NCBI RefSeq assembly: GCF_017569205.1 | Contig: NZ_CP071870.1 | Coordinates: 1,364,001-1,428,000, forward strand | DNA: 64,000 nucleotides | Direction of reading: 5' to 3' | Origin: Propioniciclava sp. MC1595 | Lineage (GTDB): Bacteria; Actinomycetota; Actinomycetes; Propionibacteriales; Propionibacteriaceae | Shown here: positions 58,452-64,000 of the stretch, one piece after another | Numbering within the stretch: position 1 is the first letter of the stretch | Layout of the letters: each line of letters starts with the position of its first letter | Program-made: the position numbers and the translations under genes | The notes under the pieces: generated by a model | Database searches by the model: none | What the model was told of the DNA's origin: nothing | Seen by the model: the letters and a program-made list of their open reading frames with translations, nothing else

Positions 58452-59609
58452 GTGCCTGACGTCGTCCCCGAGCCGCTCCGCTTCACCGCCCCCTCCGGGG
58501 GATCGGTCGAGGTGGCGACCCCGGTGGTCCTGGCCCCGATGGCCGGCATCACGAACCCGGCCTACCGCCAGCTGTGCCTGGAGCAGGGCGCGGGCCTGTA
58601 CGTCTGCGAGATGATCACCAGCCGCGGCATCGTCGAGCGCATCCCCAAGACCTTCGGGATGCTGCAGTTCGCCCCCGGCGAGACGGTGCGCTCGGTGCAG
58701 CTCTACGGCGTGGACGCCGACATCATGGCCCGCGCCGCGCACATCCTGTGCGAGGAGTTCGGCGTCCACCACATCGACCTCAACCTCGGGTGCCCCGTGC
58801 CCAAGGTGACCCGCCGCGGCGGCGGGGGAGCCCTGCCCTGGAAGACCGACCGCCTCGAGTCCATCCTGCGCGCGACGGTGAAGGCGGCTGACGCCCACGG
58901 GGTCCCGGTCACGGTCAAGACCCGCATGGGCATCGACGACGACCACCTCACCTACCTCGATGCCGGCCGCATCGCCCAGGACGCGGGGGTCGCCGCCATC
59001 GCCCTGCACGCCCGCACGGTGCAGCAGGCCTACGCGGGCGAGGCCCGCTGGGAGCACATCGCCACCCTCGTCGACGCCGTCGACATCCCCGTCCTCGGCA
59101 ACGGCGACATCTGGGAGGGCGCGGACGCCCTCCGCATGGTCGAGCAGACCGGCGCTGCGGGCGTGGTGATCGGCCGCGGCTGCCTGGGGCGTCCGTGGCT
59201 GTTCCGCGACCTGGCCGACGCCTTCGCCGGACGCCCCGTCCAGCCCTACCCGACGCTCGGCGAGGTGACCGCCATGCTGCGCCGGCACGCGGTGCTGCTG
59301 GCCGAGCTGCACGGAGAGCGCTGGGGGCTCACCGACCTGCGCAAGCACATGGCCTGGTACTTCAAGGGGTTCCCGATCGGGGGCGACCTGCGCCGCGCCT
59401 TCGCGACGGTCTCGAGCCTGGCCGAACTCGACGAGAACATCGCCCAGCTCGACCCGACGGCCACCTACCCCGAGCACGAGCTCGGCACGCCGCGGGGCCG
59501 TCAGGGGACGCCGCGGGCCCACGTCACCCTGCCGTACGGGTGGCTGGACAGCCGCGAACTCGGCGACGAGGACCTCTCCGCCGCCGAGTCCGACGTCTCG
59601 GGGGGCTGA
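58452..59609 (+). CDS. dusB: tRNA-dihydrouridine synthase (DusB-like)
   Basis: A 385-residue FMN-dependent enzyme reducing uridine to dihydrouridine in tRNA. The TIM barrel begins VVLAPMAGITNPAYRQLCLE near residue 28, the catalytic Cys is in DLNLGCPVPKVTRRGGG near 115, and GNGDIWEGADA and VVIGRGCLGRPW bind FMN. A helical C-terminal domain follows. The -10 box favours GTG 58452. Dus upstream of dgt-dnaG is the usual actinobacterial order. Confidence 0.93.
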   Translation: MPDVVPEPLRFTAPSGGSVEVATPVVLAPMAGITNPAYRQLCLEQGAGLYVCEMITSRGIVERIPKTFGMLQFAPGETVRSVQLYGVDADIMARAAHILCEEFGVHHIDLNLGCPVPKVTRRGGGGALPWKTDRLESILRATVKAADAHGVPVTVKTRMGIDDDHLTYLDAGRIAQDAGVAAIALHARTVQQAYAGEARWEHIATLVDAVDIPVLGNGDIWEGADALRMVEQTGAAGVVIGRGCLGRPWLFRDLADAFAGRPVQPYPTLGEVTAMLRRHAVLLAELHGERWGLTDLRKHMAWYFKGFPIGGDLRRAFATVSSLAELDENIAQLDPTATYPEHELGTPRGRQGTPRAHVTLPYGWLDSRELGDEDLSAAESDVSGG

Positions 59610-59631
59610 CCCTCGGGCCAGCCCGTCGGGG

Positions 59632-60483
59632 TCAGCCCGCCAGTACCGAGGCGGCCGGCCACATGCCGACCATCATCGCGATGACGCCGATGATGGGGGC
59701 GAGGACGCCGAGGATGATGCCCCAGATCCCGAAGGTGCGCCCGCGGCGGCGGGAGACGGCGATGATGCTGACGATCCAGCCCACGATGCCGGCGAGCGTC
59801 CCGAAGGTGATCGCGGTGAACGGGCCCTGGAGCTGCTGGCCGAAGGCGATCAGCATCGGGTCGTTGGGGTCGGGGTTCTGCATCGAGTCGATGCCGTAGT
59901 CGAGCATGAACTGCCCCATCCCCGCGCCGACGAGGTAGCCGGCGATCGCGACGACGAGGGTGCAGATCGCGACGACCGCCAGGCCGATGAGGCCGAGCGT
60001 CTTGCTCTGCGGGGGCTCGGGCTCGCTCGGCCACTGGGGCTGGTACTCGGCGGGCTGGTACTGCTGGCCGTAGGGCTGCGCCGGGTACTGCTGGCCGTAG
60101 CCACCCTGCTGCCCGTACTGCTGCTGGCCGTACGGCTGCTGCTGGGGCTGCCCGTACTGCTGCTGGGGCTGCCCGTACTGCTGCTGGGCGTAGGGCTGCT
60201 CGTAGGCCTGCTGGCCGTACTGCGGCGCCTGGTACTGCTGTTGGGCCTGCTCATGGCCGTGGGCCGGCGGCGCGTAGCCGCCCTGGGCCTGCGGGGGCTG
60301 CTGGTCGTAGCGGGGGGCCTCGTAGGCCTGCTGCCCGTAGGCGGTCGACCCGGTGGACCCGTACTGGGGCGGGTGGTAGGTGGCGTCGGACGCCGACTCG
60401 GGCGCCTGGGGCACCGACTGCTCGGGGGTGTCCGGATCCGTCTCGCGGCGCTGGGGGTCGGGGGTGGGGTACTGGTCGCTCAT
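59632..60483 (-). CDS. Membrane protein with Gln/Tyr/Pro-rich low-complexity N-terminus
   Basis: A 283-residue protein. Residues ~40-165 are low complexity, dominated by Y-G-Q-Q and Q-Y-G-Q-P-Q-Q units (for example QQQYGQPQQQYGQPQQQPYG). The rest has three membrane spans (LGLIGLAVVAICTLVVAIAG; FTAITFGTLAGIVGWIVSII; FGIWGIILGVLAPIIGVIAM), a DUF4190-like pattern. Such proteins in actinobacteria have cytoplasmic disordered tails and unknown function. ATG 60483 gives MSDQYPTPDPQ. It is divergent from dgt and converges with the dus gene. Confidence 0.78.
   Translation of the reverse strand: MSDQYPTPDPQRRETDPDTPEQSVPQAPESASDATYHPPQYGSTGSTAYGQQAYEAPRYDQQPPQAQGGYAPPAHGHEQAQQQYQAPQYGQQAYEQPYAQQQYGQPQQQYGQPQQQPYGQQQYGQQGGYGQQYPAQPYGQQYQPAEYQPQWPSEPEPPQSKTLGLIGLAVVAICTLVVAIAGYLVGAGMGQFMLDYGIDSMQNPDPNDPMLIAFGQQLQGPFTAITFGTLAGIVGWIVSIIAVSRRRGRTFGIWGIILGVLAPIIGVIAMMVGMWPAASVLAG
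60050..60240 (-). repeat. Tandem DNA repeats coding for Y-G-Q/Q-P-Q units
   Basis: Short imperfect units, including an exact 21-nt period at 60151-60171 repeated from 60172, built from TACGGGCAGC- and CAGCAG-like codon blocks. The repeats stay in frame and code for the Gln/Tyr stretch, so copy number can vary without breaking the protein. Confidence 0.6.
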
Positions 60484-60539
60484 CGTCCGTCCTCGTGTCG
60501 GTGGTGGTCCCATCTTACGAAGGACGCGAAGATGAACCC

Positions 60540-61661
60540 ATGACGGACGCGCTGAACCCCCGCACGGTCGCCTGGGCCCGCACCATGGCGGGCCACGCCG
60601 ACGGCGACGTGGTCCGGGCCCACCGCGACTCGTCCGCCCGCCTCGACCTGCCCGCCCCGATCGGCCGCGAGGCCCGGGAGGAGACCCAGCGTAGGTTGTG
60701 GCGTCCGGAGGCCACGTTCGCGTCGGGTGCCGGCAACCGGGCGATCGAGGAGGAGCCCGACATCGAGCGCACCTGCTTCGAGCGCGACCGCGACCGGATC
60801 GTGCACTCGACCGCGTTCCGCCGGCTGGCCGGCAAGACCCAGGTCGTGGTCTACCCGACCGACCACCAGCGCACCCGGCTCACCCACGCCATCGAGGTCG
60901 CGCAGGTCGCCACGTCGCTGGCCCGCGGCATCGGCGTCAACGTCACGCTCGCCGACGCGATGGCGCTCGGCCACGACTGCGGGCACGGCCCGGGCGGGCA
61001 CGCGTCGGAGGACGCCTTCGACGCCTTCATCCCCGGCGGCTACGACCACGGCCCGTGGGGCGCCGACGTCGTGCTCACGCCCCTGAACCTGTGTGTGGAG
61101 ACGCTCGACGGCATCCGCAACCACTCGTGGTCGCGGCCGGCGCCGATGACGATCGAGGGCGAGCTGGTCAGCTGGGCCGACCGCATCGCCTACTGCGCCC
61201 ACGACCTCGAGGACGCCGTGCACGCCGGGATCGTCTCCCTCGACGACCTCCCCGCCGAGGTCGCGGAGGTCGCCGGCCGGACCCGGCGCGAGCAGCTGGC
61301 CACCTTCATCCGGTCGATCATCGGCACGGTCGCCGAGACCGGCATCGTCGGCATGGACGCCGACGTCGCCGCCGCCCTCGCCGCGCTGCGGAAGTTCAAC
61401 TACGAGCAGATCTACACCCGCCCCGAGTCGGTCGCGCAGAGCAACGCGGTGATCGAGGTGCTGCGGGGCCTGGTCGAGTACTACTGCGAGCACCCTCGCT
61501 CGATGCCCGGCGACTACCACGCCGGCGCCGAGGACGACCTCGTGCGCACCGCCGTCACCTACGTCGGAGGCATGACCGACCGGTTCGCGTTCGACATGGC
61601 CGAGCAGCTCCTCGGCTGGGATCCCGACCGCCTGCCCCAGGGCATCGGCCGCGGCGTCTGA
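60540..61661 (+). CDS. dgt: Deoxyguanosinetriphosphate triphosphohydrolase-like protein
   Basis: A 373-residue HD-domain dNTP triphosphohydrolase, splitting dNTPs to nucleoside and triphosphate. RDRIVHSTAFRRLAGKTQV holds the first His, THAIEVAQVA the next, and GHDCGHGPGGHASEDA the H-D pair; YCAHDLEDAV has the last Asp. In actinobacteria it stands just before dnaG. ATG 60540 is the first in frame after the promoter region; the SD is weak (GAAGGA about 15 nt away). Confidence 0.9.
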   Translation: MTDALNPRTVAWARTMAGHADGDVVRAHRDSSARLDLPAPIGREAREETQRRLWRPEATFASGAGNRAIEEEPDIERTCFERDRDRIVHSTAFRRLAGKTQVVVYPTDHQRTRLTHAIEVAQVATSLARGIGVNVTLADAMALGHDCGHGPGGHASEDAFDAFIPGGYDHGPWGADVVLTPLNLCVETLDGIRNHSWSRPAPMTIEGELVSWADRIAYCAHDLEDAVHAGIVSLDDLPAEVAEVAGRTRREQLATFIRSIIGTVAETGIVGMDADVAAALAALRKFNYEQIYTRPESVAQSNAVIEVLRGLVEYYCEHPRSMPGDYHAGAEDDLVRTAVTYVGGMTDRFAFDMAEQLLGWDPDRLPQGIGRGV

Positions 61662-61673
61662 CCCACCCCAGGG

Positions 61674-62462
61674 TCACGGGTGCAGGACGGGGACCAGATC
61701 GGCCGGGACGATGCGGGCCCGTCGCACCAGCTCGCCGAACACGGCCACGGTGCAGGCCTGCCCGGCCATGATGCCGATGAGCACCAGCACCTGGGCCGCG
61801 CCCGCCTGGAGTGGGGAGCCGCCGCCGAGCAGCACGCCGATGAAAGCGCCGGGGAGGGTGACCAGGCCAACGGTCCGGGTCTGGTCGATGTTGGGGATGA
61901 GCGCCTCGCCGAGCACGCGGTCGGCGACCAGTCCGATGGCCGGGCGGCGTTCGAAGCCGAGCGACAGGGCGGCCTCGTAGGACGCCCTGTTGTCGCGCAG
62001 TTCCGCGAACGTGCGGCGCCCGGCCAGCGTGTGCGCGGTCATCATGTTGCCGGCGACGATCCCGCCCAGGGCGACGATGGTGATGCCGTTGAACGGCGCG
62101 GCCCCGGTGAGGAACACGATGAGCAGCACCGGCAGTACCCCGGCGGCCATCGCGAGCGCGGTCCACGGCCAGCGGTCCCGGACGCCCACCCGCCCGGTCG
62201 TCGTCCACACGCCGATGGCGAACATGACCAGCGCGAAGGCCAGCCCGCCCCACCAGGTCTGCACGGCCACGGTCACCACACCGGCGATCAGCGCGAGCTG
62301 CACCACAGCGCGCAGGGCCGCGACCACCTGCTCCCGGGCCAGCGGACGGGCCCGGCCCTGGGCGTCCGGGGCCCCGAGCCGGCCCAGCCGGGCCGCCACG
62401 ACGCCGAGCGCCACCAACAGCACGAGAGCGACGGCCAGGCCCCACCCGATGGTCACGGTCAT
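61674..62462 (-). CDS. FetB/YbbM-type ABC permease
   Basis: A 262-residue membrane protein with about seven spans and family-typical stretches: PFNGITIVALGGIVAGNMMT, the helix RTFAELRDNRASYEAALSLG, and LVTLPGAFIGVLLGGGSPLQ. E. coli FetB, with ATPase FetA, is involved in iron homeostasis or peroxide resistance. No FetA-like ATPase is adjacent, so the partner must lie elsewhere. TAGGGT on the minus strand lies 7 nt before the ATG. It is divergent from dnaG. Confidence 0.82.
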   Translation of the reverse strand: MTVTIGWGLAVALVLLVALGVVAARLGRLGAPDAQGRARPLAREQVVAALRAVVQLALIAGVVTVAVQTWWGGLAFALVMFAIGVWTTTGRVGVRDRWPWTALAMAAGVLPVLLIVFLTGAAPFNGITIVALGGIVAGNMMTAHTLAGRRTFAELRDNRASYEAALSLGFERRPAIGLVADRVLGEALIPNIDQTRTVGLVTLPGAFIGVLLGGGSPLQAGAAQVLVLIGIMAGQACTVAVFGELVRRARIVPADLVPVLHP

Positions 62463-62469
62463 GCGCCTC

Positions 62470-62475
62470 ACCCTA
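62470..62475 (-). promoter_or_regulatory. -10 box of the FetB-like gene
   Basis: TAGGGT on the minus strand, 7 nt before the ATG at 62462. Confidence 0.5.
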
Positions 62476-62504
62476 CGCCCGAGCCCGGGCGCGGCCCGCG
62501 CGGC

Positions 62505-62510
62505 TAGACT
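62505..62510 (+). promoter_or_regulatory. -10 box of dnaG
   Basis: TAGACT, 7 nt before the dnaG ATG at 62518; a clean example of the leaderless arrangement. Confidence 0.55.
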
Positions 62511-62517
62511 GCGCGCC

Positions 62518-64000
62518 ATGGCCGGCCTGATCCACCCCGAGGACCTCGAGACGGTCCGCGAGCGGAGCCGGATCGACGACATCGTCAGCTCGTTCGTGAT
62601 GCTCAAGCCCGCCGGCGGCGGCGCGCTGGTGGGGCTGTGCCCATTCCACGACGAGAAGACCCCCAGCTTCCGGGTGACGCCCAGCAAGGGCTTCTACTAC
62701 TGCTTCGGTTGCGGCGAGGGCGGCGACGTCATCAAGTTCGTCCAGCAGGTCAACAACATGGGCTTCACCGAGGCGGTGGAGTTCCTGGCCGACCGGTGCG
62801 GGATCCAGCTGCGCTACACCGAGGGCGACGGCGGTCCGCGGCACGAGCCCGGCCTGCGCATGCGCATCCTGGAGGCCAACCAGGCCGCCGCCGAGTTCTT
62901 CGCGGCCCAGCTGACCAGCCCCGACGCGCTGGCCGGGCGCGTGTTCCTCGACCAGCGCGGCTTCACCCGTGAGCACGCCGAGCACTTCGGGATCGGCTAC
63001 GCCCCGCGCGGCGGCCGCGACCTGCTCAACCACCTGACGGCGAAGAAGTTCACTCGTGACGACCTGGTCAAGGCCGGCCTCGTGCGCGAGCAGGGCTGGG
63101 ACTTCTTCCAGGGCCGCCTGCTGTGGCCGATCCGCGACGCCGGTCGATCGACGCTCGGCTTCGGCGCGCGCAAGCTGTACGAGGACGACCGGATGCCGGC
63201 CAAGTACCTCAACACCCCCGAGACGCCGGTCTACAAGAAGTCGCACGTGCTCTACGGCCTCGACCTGGCCCGCAAGAACATCGGCAAGAAGAACCAGGCC
63301 GTCGTCGTCGAGGGCTACACCGACGTCATGGCCTGCCACATTGCCGGCGTCGACACCGCCGTCGCCTCCTGCGGCACCGCGTTCGGCCCCGACCACAGTC
63401 GGATGATCGCCCGCCTAATGACCTCCGACGCCCTCGCAGGCGAGGTCGTGTTCACCTTCGACGGGGACGCCGCCGGGCAAGCCGCCGCGCTCAAGGTCTT
63501 CTCGTCGGACTCCACCTTCTCGTCGCAGACCTACGTCGCCATCGAGCCCACCGGGATGGACCCCTGCGACCTGCGCATCCAGTCCGGGGACGCCGCCGTG
63601 CGCGAGCTCGTCGCCCGCCGGGTGCCGCTGTACCGGTACGTGATGAAGAACACGCTGGGCCAGTTCGACCTCGACCGGGCCGAGGGACGCCTCGGCGCCG
63701 TCCGCGCCGCCGCCCCCCTCGTGGCGTCGGTGCGCGACCGGTCGCTGGTCTCGGAGTACCTGCGCGAGCTCGCCGGCATGGTCGGCATGGACACCGACAC
63801 CGTCCGCGCCGAGGTGCAGCGGGTCAACAACCGCAAGGTTGCGCCCGAGCCGGAGCGCCACCCGCGGCAGGAGGCCACGGCCGAGCCCGCGGCGTCCGGG
63901 CAGGTGGCGATGATGCTGCTGCCCGACGCGGGGGACCGACGGCTGGCCACCGAGCGCGGCCTGCTCAAGCTGGTGGTGCAGCACCCGAGCCTGTTCCCCG
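62518..64000 (+). CDS. dnaG: DNA primase DnaG, 5' part (continues past the window)
   Basis: 494 codons of DnaG, the RNA-primer-synthesising primase, cut by the window end. The zinc domain is CPFHDEKTPSFRVTPSKGFY with CFGCGEGG near residues 40-66. The TOPRIM core shows VVVEGYTDVMACH near 262, SCGTAFGPDHS and FDGDAAGQAA near 317-326, with the catalytic Glu and Asp residues present. The C-terminal helicase-binding domain is only partly inside the window. A leaderless -10 box decides the start. Confidence 0.96.
   Translation, partial: MAGLIHPEDLETVRERSRIDDIVSSFVMLKPAGGGALVGLCPFHDEKTPSFRVTPSKGFYYCFGCGEGGDVIKFVQQVNNMGFTEAVEFLADRCGIQLRYTEGDGGPRHEPGLRMRILEANQAAAEFFAAQLTSPDALAGRVFLDQRGFTREHAEHFGIGYAPRGGRDLLNHLTAKKFTRDDLVKAGLVREQGWDFFQGRLLWPIRDAGRSTLGFGARKLYEDDRMPAKYLNTPETPVYKKSHVLYGLDLARKNIGKKNQAVVVEGYTDVMACHIAGVDTAVASCGTAFGPDHSRMIARLMTSDALAGEVVFTFDGDAAGQAAALKVFSSDSTFSSQTYVAIEPTGMDPCDLRIQSGDAAVRELVARRVPLYRYVMKNTLGQFDLDRAEGRLGAVRAAAPLVASVRDRSLVSEYLRELAGMVGMDTDTVRAEVQRVNNRKVAPEPERHPRQEATAEPAASGQVAMMLLPDAGDRRLATERGLLKLVVQHPSLFP

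Noticed and set aside
60050-60240. CRISPR array
   Set aside because: Units are too short, directly adjacent, and coding; no spacers or cas genes.

Overview
This 64 kb window is a very GC-rich chromosomal segment of an actinomycete. The gene order (hemW; hrcA-dnaJ-rsmE; phoH-ybeY-CorC-era; leuA; recO; uppS; Fur; glyS; dus-dgt-dnaG) is the usual actinobacterial housekeeping backbone. The CIRCE/HrcA pair, DUF3097, DUF5709, DUF6191 and the gene content suggest Propionibacteriales; that family-level placement is an inference. No rRNA, tRNA, CRISPR array, insertion sequence or prophage was recognised.

Layout. 1-4.2 kb: nucleotidyltransferase fragment, hemW, DUF3097, an inositol-phosphatase-family enzyme, a metallo-beta-lactamase-fold hydrolase and DUF6191. 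4.2-7.3 kb: HrcA-regulated heat-shock operon. 7.4-22.7 kb: a co-directional locus with a PP2C phosphatase, FHA protein, membrane Ser/Thr kinase, FHA-HTH protein, a 2070-residue anchored Ig/Fn3-like surface protein, MoxR ATPase, DUF58 and a transglutaminase-fold membrane protein. It resembles the bifidobacterial PFNA cluster. 22.7-29.5 kb: DUF5709, PhoH with an intein, YbeY, CNNM/CorC, Era and a FUSC protein. 29.5-34.5 kb: a decayed DUF2804 gene, a sulfide:quinone-oxidoreductase-like flavoprotein behind a CsoR/CstR-type operator, and two CNNM proteins. 34.5-43.3 kb: leuA with a leader peptide, gdhA, a PEP/pyruvate-binding protein, argG and a MATE exporter. 43.3-50.5 kb: two tandem universal-stress proteins around uppS, then larC-larE-larB (nickel-pincer cofactor), recO and a Fur regulator. 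50.5-58.4 kb: accessory genes, including a decayed cation transporter and a broken SRPBCC/GNAT locus, with glyS, a GH36 alpha-galactosidase, a GH13 amylase and TetR. 58.4-64 kb: dus, a Q/Y-rich membrane protein, dgt, a FetB-like permease and the start of dnaG.

The most notable observations are: (1) a class 3 intein (Ala1 plus a Trp-Cys-Thr triplet) with a LAGLIDADG endonuclease in PhoH; (2) a transglutaminase-fold protein in the kinase locus that has lost its catalytic Cys and probably its Asp; (3) about 18 start codons placed 6-8 nt after a TANNNT-like -10 box, indicating widespread leaderless transcripts, among them a leuA leader peptide and a 19-codon ORF coupled to a CNNM gene; (4) a perfect 24-bp inverted repeat with a -10 box in its loop before gdhA; (5) three separate loci broken by internal deletions.

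All functions come from reading motifs; no database search was run.
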